Below, piece by piece: positions 35,955-44,408 of a DNA stretch of 45,827 bases. The notes under the pieces are model-generated. The model was given only the letters and a program-made list of their open reading frames with translations, was not told where the DNA came from and searched no databases. A program made the position numbers and the translations under genes. Location of the stretch: positions 1-45,827 of the forward strand of contig UCKU01000044.1 of the NCBI GenBank assembly GCA_900473185.1, written 5' to 3'. Positions within the stretch are counted from its first letter, which is position 1, and each line of letters begins with the position of its first letter. Source of the DNA: Hyphomicrobiales bacterium. Its GTDB lineage: Bacteria > Pseudomonadota > Alphaproteobacteria > Rhizobiales > Rhizobiaceae.

Positions 35955-36162
35955 TCGTTGGTTCTTGGGATCAGACAATCCCAAGCTAAGAGGGAATTCG
36001 GTGCGGCAATCGCCAAGACCAAAGCTGCCCCCGCAACTGTAAGCGGAGAGACACCGTCCTAAGACGTCACTGGGAAGACGCCCGGGAAGACTGGACGATG
36101 TCGATGACCCGCAAGCCAGGAGACCTGCCACGATAGATAACGTCCACGGGTGGGGTGTCCCG
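35955..36162 (+). ncRNA. Cobalamin riboswitch upstream of metE
   Basis: Contains the conserved blocks in order: AGGGAATTCGGTG near 35990, GCTGCCCCCGCAACTGTAAG near 36030, the B12 box GCCAGGAGACCTGCC at 36114-36128, and the closing GGGTGGGGTGTCCCGG. It binds adenosyl- or methylcobalamin and would lower metE expression when B12 is plentiful. The leader then runs about 90 nt to the ATG; CCTT (36237-36240) can pair with the AAGG of the ribosome binding site, so translation may be the controlled step. Confidence 0.92.
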
Positions 36163-36253
36163 GTGTGCCGCTTTGCGCGAGACGGCATTCCCGTGGCCGT
36201 ATCTCGTCGATGCGTTGCGCCGCAGCCTTGCCCATAACCTTCGGGGTAAGGAA

Positions 36254-38578
36254 ATGACCATCAAGACTGCAAATCTCGGCTTTCCCAGGATCGGAAAGCA
36301 TCGCGAACTCAAATTCGCACTGGAAAGGTACTGGGCCGGCAAATCCGATGCCGGCGCGCTTCTCGATGTCGGCAAGCGGCTGCGGGCAGAAAATTGGGCG
36401 CTGCAGAAAGAGAAGGGGATCGATATCATCCCCTCCAATGATTTCTCGCTTTATGACCATGTGCTCGACACGGCCGTCATGGTCGGGGCCATTCCTTCCG
36501 CCTATGGCTGGAAGGGCGGGCCTGTGGCGCTCGACACCTATTTCGCCATGGCGCGCGGTTCGACCGGCGATCAGGCGCATGCCGATTGCGGTCATCAGCA
36601 CCATCACGGACATGGCGTGCCGGCGCTGGAAATGACGAAGTGGTTCGATACGAACTACCACTATATGGTGCCGGAACTCGGCCCCAATCTGTCGTTCGCG
36701 CTGACGGCGAACAAACCGCTCGATGCTTTCATCGAAGCAAAGACGCTCGGCATCCACACCCGGCCTGTCATCCTTGGCCCCGTCACCTTTTTGAAACTCG
36801 CCAAGGGAACGGAGGAAGGTTTTGCATCGATCAGTTTGTTGGAACGCCTCTTACCCGTCTATGCGAGGCTGCTTGCCGAACTGAGTGCAGCCGGGGCCGA
36901 CTGGGTGCAGATCGACGAACCGTGCCTGGTGTTGGATCTCTCGGGAGAAGAGCAGGCGGTGCTGAAACATGTCTATCGCGCACTGCATGAGCTGGTGCCG
37001 AACCTGAAGATCATGCTTGCCACCTATTTCGGCGATATCGGCGACAACCTGCCGACGGCACTTGCGCTGCCGGTCGCGGGCCTGCATGTCGATCTCGTTC
37101 GTGCTCCGCAGCAGATCGATGCGCTTCTCACGACGCCTACCGACCTGACGCTGTCGCTCGGCGTCATCGACGGGCGCAATATCTGGAAAGCGGATCTTTC
37201 TGCGATCCTGAAGAGGATTGAGCCGCTGATCCAGTACTTCGGTGCCGATCGACTGCAGATCGCGCCGTCCTGCTCGCTGCTGCATGTGCCGATCGATCTG
37301 GAGCTGGAAACTGGCCTGGATGGCGAGCTGAAATCGTGGCTCGCTTTCGCGACCCAGAAGCTCTATGAACTCGCGGCACTCGGCGATGCCGGCAAGGCAT
37401 CGGAGGTGATTGCGGCAGCGTCGCGGGCTGTTGCCTCGCGTGCTGCATCTCCTCGCGTGCATGATGTTGACGTCAGGCAGCGGGTCGGCGCGATCGATGA
37501 GGCGATGAAAACGCGCGGCAGTGCCTTTGCCGAGAGAACCGGCCTGCAGGAGCGTAAGCTTCGTCTGCCGCTCTTCCCGACAACGACGATCGGTTCTTTC
37601 CCGCAAACGTCAGACGTGCGCAAGTCCCGCTCGGCTTTCGCGAAGGGTACGATCAGTACGGCTGAGTATGATGCCTTCCTGAGGGAGGAGACCGAAGCGG
37701 CGATCCGCTGGCAGGAGGAAATTGGCCTCGACGTGCTCGTTCATGGCGAATTCGAGCGCAATGACATGGTGCAGTATTTCGGCGAGCAGCTTTCCGGCTT
37801 CGCCTTCACGCAGCATGCCTGGGTACAAAGCTACGGCTCGCGTTACGTTCGCCCGCCTGTCATCTTCGGTGACGTCTCGTGGCCGAAGCCTATGACGGTC
37901 GAGTGGTGGCGCTATGCGCAGTCGCTGACGGAGAAGCCGGTCAAGGGCATGCTGACCGGGCCGGTGACGATCCTCAACTGGTCCTTCGTGCGTGATGATC
38001 TCTCACGCGCCGATGTCAGCCTGCAGATCGCGCTGGCGATCCGTGATGAGGTGCTCGATCTCGAAAAAGCCGGCGCGGCGATGATCCAGATCGACGAGGC
38101 CGCTCTCCGTGAGGGTCTGCCGCTGCGCAAGGCCGACTGGAAGACCTATCTCGACTGGGCCGTCGAGAGTTTCCGCCTGTGCGCCTCCGGTGTTTCCGAC
38201 GAGACGCAGATCCATACGCATATGTGCTACTCGGAGTTCAACCAGATCATCGATGCTATCGCGGCGATGGATGCCGACGTGATCTCGATCGAGACGTCGC
38301 GCTCGAAGATGGAACTGCTGGAAGCCTTCCGCAGCTACAAATATCCGAACGAGATTGGTCCCGGCGTTTATGACATCCATTCGCCGCGCGTTCCGGATGT
38401 CGAGGAAATGACCGAGCTTCTGACGCTGGCGCGCGAGCGTCTGACGGATGGACAGCTCTGGATCAATCCCGATTGCGGCCTGAAGACCCGAAAGTGGGAA
38501 GAGGTGCGTCCGGCACTCGTCAATATGGTGGCAGCTGCTCGGCTGTTGCGTGCTGCCGCAGCGACGACCCGCGCCTGA
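36254..38578 (+). CDS. metE: Cobalamin-independent methionine synthase
   Basis: Transfers a methyl group from methyltetrahydropteroyl-polyglutamate to homocysteine, giving methionine without B12. The 774-residue product has both TIM-barrel halves: N-terminal NLGFPRIGKHRELKFALERYW and C-terminal LPLFPTTTIGSFPQT. Zinc ligands are visible at His656 and Cys658 (HTHMCYSEF) and Cys741 (NPDCGLKTR). Residues 109-120 form a His-rich insertion (HADCGHQHHHGH) not typical of the E. coli enzyme. The frame opens earlier inside the riboswitch, but ATG 36254 begins the family's MTIKTANLGF-like start. A cobalamin riboswitch controls it. Confidence 0.95.
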   Translation: MTIKTANLGFPRIGKHRELKFALERYWAGKSDAGALLDVGKRLRAENWALQKEKGIDIIPSNDFSLYDHVLDTAVMVGAIPSAYGWKGGPVALDTYFAMARGSTGDQAHADCGHQHHHGHGVPALEMTKWFDTNYHYMVPELGPNLSFALTANKPLDAFIEAKTLGIHTRPVILGPVTFLKLAKGTEEGFASISLLERLLPVYARLLAELSAAGADWVQIDEPCLVLDLSGEEQAVLKHVYRALHELVPNLKIMLATYFGDIGDNLPTALALPVAGLHVDLVRAPQQIDALLTTPTDLTLSLGVIDGRNIWKADLSAILKRIEPLIQYFGADRLQIAPSCSLLHVPIDLELETGLDGELKSWLAFATQKLYELAALGDAGKASEVIAAASRAVASRAASPRVHDVDVRQRVGAIDEAMKTRGSAFAERTGLQERKLRLPLFPTTTIGSFPQTSDVRKSRSAFAKGTISTAEYDAFLREETEAAIRWQEEIGLDVLVHGEFERNDMVQYFGEQLSGFAFTQHAWVQSYGSRYVRPPVIFGDVSWPKPMTVEWWRYAQSLTEKPVKGMLTGPVTILNWSFVRDDLSRADVSLQIALAIRDEVLDLEKAGAAMIQIDEAALREGLPLRKADWKTYLDWAVESFRLCASGVSDETQIHTHMCYSEFNQIIDAIAAMDADVISIETSRSKMELLEAFRSYKYPNEIGPGVYDIHSPRVPDVEEMTELLTLARERLTDGQLWINPDCGLKTRKWEEVRPALVNMVAAARLLRAAAATTRA

Positions 38579-38597
38579 GCGCCTAGTTGATTCCTGG

Positions 38598-38620
38598 AGA
38601 GCCGGCTATATGCCGGCTCT
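38598..38620 (+). terminator. Terminator after metE
   Basis: Perfect 9-bp stem AGAGCCGGC (38598-38606) / GCCGGCTCT (38612-38620) with loop TATAT, 19 nt after the metE stop. The T-tract is short (TTGCC). Confidence 0.65.
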
Positions 38621-38653
38621 TGCCTCAGCAGCCTTCTCCACAGCCCGCTTTCT

Positions 38654-38669
38654 TTAAGCATTCGTTAAC
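38654..38669 (+). promoter_or_regulatory. Candidate CtrA binding site upstream of nrdHIEF
   Basis: TTAA-GCATTCG-TTAAC matches the full alphaproteobacterial CtrA motif TTAA-N7-TTAAC. It sits about 63 nt upstream of the predicted nrd -35. A chance match of nine fixed bases somewhere in a 45-kb window is not rare, but its position upstream of a DNA-precursor operon is suggestive. Confidence 0.45.
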
Positions 38670-38731
38670 CATGATTTTCACAGGAATGTAGCAATTTCAA
38701 ACATGCCGTAACGCGACGCACAAACCATCCG

Positions 38732-38768
38732 TTGACGCCAACTCCGATTCGAGTACTATATCTAGTGT
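38732..38768 (+). promoter_or_regulatory. nrdHIEF promoter with NrdR box
   Basis: A -35 TTGACG (38732-38737) and -10 TACTAT (38754-38759) are 16 nt apart. The -10 is embedded in GTACTATATCTAGTGT (38753-38768), which matches the NrdR consensus ACACTATATATAGTGT at 13 of 16 positions. NrdR represses ribonucleotide reductase genes when dATP/ATP signals are high. No second box at the usual spacing was seen. Confidence 0.6.
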
Positions 38769-39001
38769 TCAAGGTTCCTTCGATTCGTCAGGATCGCGGG
38801 CTAAGACGGGAATACGGTGCGTTTCGCCATGATGGCAAAACAAAGCCGGAGCTGCCCCCGCAACTGTAAGCGGCGAGCAACTGTCCGATTTCAGGTCACT
38901 GAGGCATGAAGCTTTGGGAAGGCTGCGGGCAGGGTGCTTCGACCCGTGAGCCAGGAGACCTGCCTTGAACGAAACGTCCACGGGCGGGGTGTCCGGAAGG
39001 T
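38766..39001 (+). ncRNA. Cobalamin riboswitch upstream of nrdHIEF
   Basis: Conserved blocks in order: GACGGGAATACGGTG near 38805, GCTGCCCCCGCAACTGTAAG near 38851, the B12 box GCCAGGAGACCTGCC at about 38949-38964, and CCACGGGCGGGGTGTCCGG at the end (last block 38979-38997). It starts right after the predicted transcription start. B12 binding would lower expression of the B12-independent reductase. A further 240 nt of leader follows, with hairpins GCGGAT/ATCCGC (39016-39030), CCCCGAA/TTCGGGG (39044-39072) and CCGGACGC/GCGTCCGG (39180-39219); which of these is the expression platform is not clear. Confidence 0.92.
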
Positions 39002-39245
39002 TGCGTGCATGTCAGGCGGATCAAATCCGCACCTGTTGCGCTGCCCCGAACGTCCGCATGAGCACTTCGGGGTTGAAGTCATGTCGAGAGCATCAAAACT
39101 GCCGCCCGCGCAGATTCTGCGAGGAATAATGCCTGGCGTGTAAAGCGCCAACTTTGCCAGATCATTCTCAAGCGTTGCCCCGGACGCCGAAAGGCGCCCG
39201 ATCCTAGTTCTGCGTCCGGAATTCATTGACATCACGAGGAACATG

Positions 39246-39467
39246 ATGAGCGTTACCGTTTACAGCAAGCCTGCCTGCGTACAGTGCACCGCTACCTACC
39301 GCGCCCTCGATCGTCTGGGCGTCGATTATCAGATCATCGATATCTCCGAAGATGCCGACGCGCTCGATCGTGTGCGCGGCATGGGCTACATGCAGGTGCC
39401 TGTCGTCGTCGCCGGCGATAGCCACTGGGCGGGCTTCCGTCCCGACATGATCAGCGCACTCTCCTGA
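39246..39467 (+). CDS. nrdH: NrdH glutaredoxin-like redoxin
   Basis: A 73-residue thiol redoxin that reduces the class Ib ribonucleotide reductase and is itself reduced by thioredoxin reductase. The redox motif is CVQC (Cys11, Cys14) in YSKPACVQC; the C-terminal WAGFRPDMI is characteristic of NrdH. Two ATGs occur in a row; the second (39246) is better spaced from GAGGA (39236-39240). First gene of the nrdHIEF operon; nrdI starts 10 nt after its stop. Confidence 0.93.
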   Translation: MSVTVYSKPACVQCTATYRALDRLGVDYQIIDISEDADALDRVRGMGYMQVPVVVAGDSHWAGFRPDMISALS

Positions 39468-39477
39468 TCGGAGAAGA

Positions 39478-39882
39478 GTGGTGGGCCTGATCGTCTATTA
39501 TTCCAGCCGGTCCGAAAATACCCATCGTTTCGTCGAGAAGCTGGGACTGCGCGCGGCGCGCATTCCCCTCAGCGCTGAAGACATCCACATTCGCGAACCC
39601 TATGTGCTGATCTCGCCCACTTATTGCGGTGACGGCGGCAAAGGGGCCGTGCCCAAGCAGGTGATCCGTTTCCTCAACGAGGCGGAAAACCGCTCCAACA
39701 TCCGCGGCGTGATTGCAGCGGGCAACAGCAATTTCGGCGAGACCTACGGGCTTGCCGGCGACGTGATCGCGCAGAAATGCCGGGTGCCGTACCTTTACAG
39801 GTTCGAGTTGCTCGGGACTGCGGAAGATGTCGCCAATGTCAAAGACGGGATGGGACGATTTTGGACACGGGGACAAACCTGA
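39478..39882 (+). CDS. nrdI: NrdI flavodoxin-like activator of class Ib RNR
   Basis: A 134-residue flavodoxin-like protein that supplies oxidant for assembly of the Mn(III)2-tyrosyl radical cofactor in NrdF. It shows IVYYSSRSENTHRFVEKL near the N-terminus (FMN phosphate loop) and SPTYCGDGGKGAVPKQV, with GNSNFGETYGLAGDVIA towards the C-terminus. It starts with GTG (two GTGs in a row, 39478 and 39481; the second is slightly better spaced from GGAG). Its 3' end overlaps the likely nrdE start by 22 nt. Confidence 0.92.
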   Translation: MVGLIVYYSSRSENTHRFVEKLGLRAARIPLSAEDIHIREPYVLISPTYCGDGGKGAVPKQVIRFLNEAENRSNIRGVIAAGNSNFGETYGLAGDVIAQKCRVPYLYRFELLGTAEDVANVKDGMGRFWTRGQT

Positions 39883-42065
39883 CGCGGGATGCGGGCGCAA
39901 AACCGCATAGCATTTCTGCTCATGCCGCTGGTGACAGGCAATTAAAGGCCTTGGAAGCGCTGGACTATCACGCGCTGAACGCGATGCTGAACCTCTATGA
40001 CGATGAGGGCAAGATCCAGCTCGACAAGGACCGCATGGCGGCCAAGCAGTATTTCCTGCAGCACGTGAACCAGAACACGGTGTTCTTCCATAATCTCCGA
40101 GAGAAGCTCGATTATCTGGTCACGGAAGGCTATTACGAGCAGGAAGTGCTCGACCAGTATTCCTTCAATTTCGTCCGCGACCTGTTTGACGAAGCCTATG
40201 CCAAGAAGTTTCGTTTCCCGACCTTTCTCGGTGCCTTCAAATATTACACCAGCTACACGCTGAAGACTTTTGACGGAAAGCGCTATCTGGAGCGCTACGA
40301 AGACCGTATCTGCATGGTGGCGCTGGCGCTTGCCGAAGGCAACGAGCAGCTTGCCCGCGATCTGGTCGAAGAGATCATCACCGGCCGTTTCCAGCCGGCA
40401 ACGCCGACCTTCCTTAACGCCGGCAAGAAGCAGCGCGGCGAGCTCGTCTCGTGCTTCCTGCTGCGTGTCGAAGACAATATGGAATCGATCGGCCGCTCCA
40501 TCAATTCGGCGCTGCAGCTTTCCAAGCGTGGCGGCGGCGTGGCGCTGTCCTTGACGAACATCCGCGAGGCCGGTGCGCCGATCAAGCAGATCGAAAACCA
40601 GTCTTCCGGCATCATCCCCGTCATGAAGCTGCTGGAAGACTCGTTCTCCTATGCCAACCAGCTCGGCGCGCGGCAGGGGGCGGGTGCCGTCTATCTCAAC
40701 GCGCATCACCCCGATATCATGCGCTTTCTCGATACCAAGCGCGAAAATGCGGACGAGAAGATCCGCATCAAGACGCTGTCGCTCGGCGTCGTCGTGCCTG
40801 ACATCACCTTCGAGCTCGCCAAGAACAATGAGGATATGTACCTCTTCTCGCCCTATGACGTGGAGCGGGTCTATGGCGTGCCCTTCACCGAGATATCGGT
40901 GACGGAAAAGTATCGCGAGATGGTGGCGGATGCCCGTATCACCAAGAAGAAGATCAAGGCCCGCGAATTCTTCCAGGTGATTGCCGAAATCCAGTTCGAG
41001 AGCGGTTATCCCTACATCATGTTCGAAGACACGGTGAACCGGGCAAACCCGATCGCCGGCCGCATCAGCATGAGCAACCTCTGCTCTGAAATCCTGCAGG
41101 TCAGCGAAGCGAGCACCTTCAACGACGACCTTTCCTATAAGACGATGGGCAAGGATATTTCCTGCAATCTCGGCTCGCTGAACATCGCCATGGCGATGCA
41201 TTCGTCCGATTTCGGCAAGACGATCGAGACCTCGATCCGCGCGCTGACGGCCGTTTCCGACATGAGCCATATCTCATCCGTCCCTTCGATCGAGAAGGGC
41301 AATGACGACAGTCATGCGATCGGCCTCGGCCAGATGAACCTGCATGGCTATCTTGCCCGCGAGCGCATCCATTATGGTTCGGAGGAAGGTGTCGATTTCA
41401 CCAATATCTATTTCTATACGGTGACCTATCACGCCTTGCGCGCTTCCAACCGTCTGGCGGTGGAGCGTGGTGCGAGCTTCAGGGGCTTCGAGAATTCGAA
41501 ATATGCCTCGGGCGAATATTTCGACAAATATACCGACCAGGAATGGAAGCCGGCGACCGAGAAGGTTCAGTCGCTCTTCGATGATGCCGGCATTCATATA
41601 CCGACACAGGAAGACTGGCTGGAGCTGAAGAAGGCCGTAATGACGTCAGGCCTCTATAACCAGAACCTGCAAGCGGTGCCGCCGACAGGCTCGATCTCCT
41701 ATATCAACCACTCGACCTCCTCGATCCATCCGATCGTCTCGAAGATCGAGATCCGCAAAGAAGGCAAGATCGGCCGCGTCTATTATCCGGCGCCGTTCAT
41801 GACCAACGACAATCTCGACTACTATCAGGATGCCTACGAGATCGGGCCAGACAAGATCATCGACACTTATGCGGCGGCCACCCAGCATGTCGATCAGGGC
41901 CTGTCGCTGACGCTGTTCTTCCGCGATACGGCAACGACGCGCGATATCAACCGTGCCCAGATCTATGCCTGGAAGAAGGGTATCAAGACGATCTATTACG
42001 TTCGCCTTCGCCAGATGGCGCTGTCCGGCACCGAGGTGCAGGGCTGCGTATCCTGCACGCTTTAA
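39861..42065 (+). CDS. nrdE: Class Ib ribonucleotide reductase, large subunit NrdE
   Basis: Catalytic subunit reducing ribonucleoside diphosphates to deoxyribonucleotides. The sequence is very close to the E. coli NrdE pattern, with LDYHALNAMLNLYDDEG, GELVSCFLLRVEDNMES (active-site Cys), NLCSEILQVSEAS (the second Cys and Glu), PPTGSISYINHSTSS, and the C-terminal redox pair CVSC. There is no ATG near the expected N-terminus; TTG 39861, giving MDTGTNLTRD and 734 residues, is the best choice and overlaps nrdI. An ATG further up inside nrdI would add 28 unrelated residues. It relies on NrdH and NrdF. Confidence 0.93.
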   Translation: MDTGTNLTRDAGAKPHSISAHAAGDRQLKALEALDYHALNAMLNLYDDEGKIQLDKDRMAAKQYFLQHVNQNTVFFHNLREKLDYLVTEGYYEQEVLDQYSFNFVRDLFDEAYAKKFRFPTFLGAFKYYTSYTLKTFDGKRYLERYEDRICMVALALAEGNEQLARDLVEEIITGRFQPATPTFLNAGKKQRGELVSCFLLRVEDNMESIGRSINSALQLSKRGGGVALSLTNIREAGAPIKQIENQSSGIIPVMKLLEDSFSYANQLGARQGAGAVYLNAHHPDIMRFLDTKRENADEKIRIKTLSLGVVVPDITFELAKNNEDMYLFSPYDVERVYGVPFTEISVTEKYREMVADARITKKKIKAREFFQVIAEIQFESGYPYIMFEDTVNRANPIAGRISMSNLCSEILQVSEASTFNDDLSYKTMGKDISCNLGSLNIAMAMHSSDFGKTIETSIRALTAVSDMSHISSVPSIEKGNDDSHAIGLGQMNLHGYLARERIHYGSEEGVDFTNIYFYTVTYHALRASNRLAVERGASFRGFENSKYASGEYFDKYTDQEWKPATEKVQSLFDDAGIHIPTQEDWLELKKAVMTSGLYNQNLQAVPPTGSISYINHSTSSIHPIVSKIEIRKEGKIGRVYYPAPFMTNDNLDYYQDAYEIGPDKIIDTYAAATQHVDQGLSLTLFFRDTATTRDINRAQIYAWKKGIKTIYYVRLRQMALSGTEVQGCVSCTL

Positions 42066-42081
42066 CCGACCGGAGATAATG

Positions 42082-43056
42082 ATGAACATGCAATTCAAAC
42101 CGGTCAGCCGCGTGCGCGCCATCAACTGGAACCGTATCGAGGACGACAAGGATCTCGAAGTCTGGAATCGGTTGACCGGCAATTTCTGGCTGCCGGAGAA
42201 GGTGCCGCTGTCGAACGACATTCCCTCCTGGGCCACGCTGACGCCGGCCGAGCAGCAGCTGACGATCCGAGTCTTCACCGGGCTGACGCTGCTCGACACG
42301 ATCCAGAACGGTGTCGGCTCGGTCAAGCTGATGGCGGATGCGGCAACCCAGCATGAGGAGGCGGTGCTTTCCAACATCTCCTTCATGGAGGCGGTGCATG
42401 CGCGCTCCTATTCCTCGATCTTCTCGACGCTTTGCCTGACGCCCGATGTCGACGATGCCTATCGCTGGTCGGAAGAGAATGAGTTCCTGCAGAAGAAGTC
42501 GGCGCTGATCATGGAGCACTATGCGTCCGGCGATCCCTTGAAGAAAAAGGTCGCAAGCGTTTTCCTCGAAAGCTTCCTCTTCTATTCCGGCTTCTATCTG
42601 CCAATGTACTGGTCGAGCCGCGCCAAGCTCACCAACACGGCCGACATGATCCGCCTCATCATCCGCGATGAAGCCGTGCACGGCTATTATATCGGCTACA
42701 AGTTCCAGCGCGGACTTGAAAAGCTCTCCGAAGAGCGCCGCCAGGAGATCAAGGATTTCGCCTTCGACCTGCTGCTCGAGCTCTACGACAACGAGGCGAA
42801 ATATACCGAAGCGCTCTACGACGGCGTCGGGTTGACCGAGGACGTCAAGAAGTTCCTGCATTACAACGCCAACAAGGCGCTGATGAATCTCGGTTATGAG
42901 GCGCTGTTCCCGGCCGAAGCCTGCAGGGTCAATCCGGCGATCCTGTCTGCTCTTTCGCCGAATGCCGATGAGAACCACGACTTCTTCTCTGGCTCCGGTT
43001 CGTCCTACGTTATCGGCAAGGCTGTCGCGACCGAGGACGAGGATTGGGATTTCTAG
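42082..43056 (+). CDS. nrdF: Class Ib ribonucleotide reductase, small subunit NrdF
   Basis: A 324-residue radical-generating subunit. Metal ligands and the radical Tyr follow the NrdF pattern: Asp72 (GLTLLDTIQ), Glu103 and His106 with Tyr110 (FMEAVHARSY), then Glu in VFLESFLFYSG and Glu/His in IIRDEAVHGYY. The cofactor is dimanganese or diiron. Of three closely spaced ATGs, 42082 is best placed after GGAG (42072-42075); 42079 is possible. Last gene of nrdHIEF; a long hairpin follows. Confidence 0.94.
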   Translation: MNMQFKPVSRVRAINWNRIEDDKDLEVWNRLTGNFWLPEKVPLSNDIPSWATLTPAEQQLTIRVFTGLTLLDTIQNGVGSVKLMADAATQHEEAVLSNISFMEAVHARSYSSIFSTLCLTPDVDDAYRWSEENEFLQKKSALIMEHYASGDPLKKKVASVFLESFLFYSGFYLPMYWSSRAKLTNTADMIRLIIRDEAVHGYYIGYKFQRGLEKLSEERRQEIKDFAFDLLLELYDNEAKYTEALYDGVGLTEDVKKFLHYNANKALMNLGYEALFPAEACRVNPAILSALSPNADENHDFFSGSGSSYVIGKAVATEDEDWDF

Positions 43057-43088
43057 GGTTTAACTGCACGAAGCCCCTTATCATCCGG

Positions 43089-43152
43089 CCCGCTATCGCC
43101 CACATTCAACGCGAAGCAGAGATTCTGCATTTGTTGAATGTGGCGTAGCGGG
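43089..43152 (+). terminator. Long near-perfect hairpin between nrdF and the cyclase gene
   Basis: Arms starting CCCGCTA (43089) and ending TAGCGGG (43152) pair over about 20 bp with two single-base bulges; the arms include CACATTCAAC / GTTGAATGTG. A small inner stem GCAGA-GAT-TCTGC lies in the loop. AGTTTT follows, so it can act as the nrd terminator. Its last bases overlap the GGGAG ribosome binding site of the cyclase gene. A dispersed palindromic element (RIME-like) is an alternative. Confidence 0.6.
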
Positions 43153-43160
43153 AGTTTTCG

Positions 43161-44408
43161 ATGAAATCCTTTTTGAACAAGGCTGATCCGGCAAGCGAAG
43201 CTGCCGAAGGTGTCTGGCCAATCCGCAGGCGCCGAATTCTCGACTGGCTGATCAACGAGACCCGCGGCGAGCGTTTCATCGACAATATCCTGGTGGAGAT
43301 GTGCAAGCGGCTGCTGGCAGCCGGCGTACCGGTGAACCGGTCCAGCCTGCATTTCCGCACCAACCATCCGCAATGGATCGGCGCCCGCATCCTGTGGGTG
43401 GAGGGCATGGAAGAGGCAAAGATCAACACCTTTGCCTACGGGGTGGAAACCACGCCGCAATTCCTCAATAGCCCGGTCAATGAGATCCACAAAGGCACCA
43501 ACGAGGTGCGGAAGAACCTCGAGGATTTATGGGAGGGCGACGATTATCCCTTCTACCAGGAACTGCGCGACGACGGCTATTCCGAATATATCGCCTGGCC
43601 GATCGATCATACGTTCGACAAGCGCCACGTCGTTACCTTCTCCACCAATAGGCCAGGCGGTTTTACCAGCGAACACGTGGATTTTCTGCGCGATTTGCTA
43701 CCGGCTCTCACTCTTGTCAGCGAGATCCGGCTCAAGAACATCATGGCGCGCACGCTGCTGCAGACCTATGTCGGGCCGCATGCGAGCGAACAGATTCTCT
43801 CCGGCGTCATCACCCGCGGCAGCGGCACGACCGTCGGCGCGGCGATCATGATCTGCGACCTGCGCGATTTCACGGCGATCTCCGATCTCTGGCCGCGCGA
43901 CGACGTCATCCAACTGCTCAACGATTATTTCGATGCCATGTCCGATCCGATCGAACGGCACGGCGGCGAAATCCTGAAATTCATGGGCGATGGGCTGCTC
44001 GCCATCTTCCCGCTGTCGAAGCCTTCTGCCTGCGAGGATCTGCTGACGGCGATCCGGGAAGGGCAGGAGGCGATGGCGAAAGTGAATGAGCAACATCAGC
44101 GCCTGGGGCGTGATCCCCTGCGCTACGGCGTCGGCGTCCACGTCGGCGACGTGATGTACGGCAATATCGGTTCGAGCCGGCGGCTGGATTTCACGGTCAT
44201 CGGCCCGGCAGTCAACGTCGCTTCGCGGCTTGAAACCTTGACCAAGGAGGTTAAGCGGCCGGTACTGTTGTCTCGCGCTTTCGTCGAGATGGCGACCTGC
44301 ACGGAAGAGATGGATAATCTCGGCACTTTTCCCCTGCGCGGGCTTGGCGAGCCGGTCGAAGTCTTCGCTTTCCGCGAAAAGCCGACAGCGGGGCGTGACG
44401 CAGCTTAG
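43161..44408 (+). CDS. Class III adenylate/guanylate cyclase with long N-terminal sensor region
   Basis: A 415-residue predicted nucleotidyl cyclase. Residues about 225-350 form the catalytic domain: metal-binding Asp233 in ICDLRDFT and Asp277 in FMGDGLLAIF, then GVHVGDVMYGNIGS and FTVIGPAVNVASRLE with the transition-state Asn352 and Arg356. Residues 1-215 have no membrane helix and resemble a cytoplasmic sensor region found in many rhizobial cyclases; its ligand is unknown. GGGAG (43150-43154) precedes ATG 43161 and is partly inside the hairpin. It converges with the LacI-family gene, the stop codons overlapping by 2 nt. Confidence 0.88.
   Translation: MKSFLNKADPASEAAEGVWPIRRRRILDWLINETRGERFIDNILVEMCKRLLAAGVPVNRSSLHFRTNHPQWIGARILWVEGMEEAKINTFAYGVETTPQFLNSPVNEIHKGTNEVRKNLEDLWEGDDYPFYQELRDDGYSEYIAWPIDHTFDKRHVVTFSTNRPGGFTSEHVDFLRDLLPALTLVSEIRLKNIMARTLLQTYVGPHASEQILSGVITRGSGTTVGAAIMICDLRDFTAISDLWPRDDVIQLLNDYFDAMSDPIERHGGEILKFMGDGLLAIFPLSKPSACEDLLTAIREGQEAMAKVNEQHQRLGRDPLRYGVGVHVGDVMYGNIGSSRRLDFTVIGPAVNVASRLETLTKEVKRPVLLSRAFVEMATCTEEMDNLGTFPLRGLGEPVEVFAFREKPTAGRDAA

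Noticed and set aside
36155..36253. Upstream extension of metE
   Set aside because: It would start inside the riboswitch; the added residues are not part of MetE and the family start matches ATG 36254.
38934..39143. A 69-codon open frame in the nrd leader
   Set aside because: It overlaps the B12 box and downstream leader; the sequence is explained by RNA structure and has no good ribosome binding site.
39942..41270. A 442-codon minus-strand open frame inside nrdE
   Set aside because: Antisense shadow of a strongly conserved gene, with no family resemblance and no ribosome binding site.
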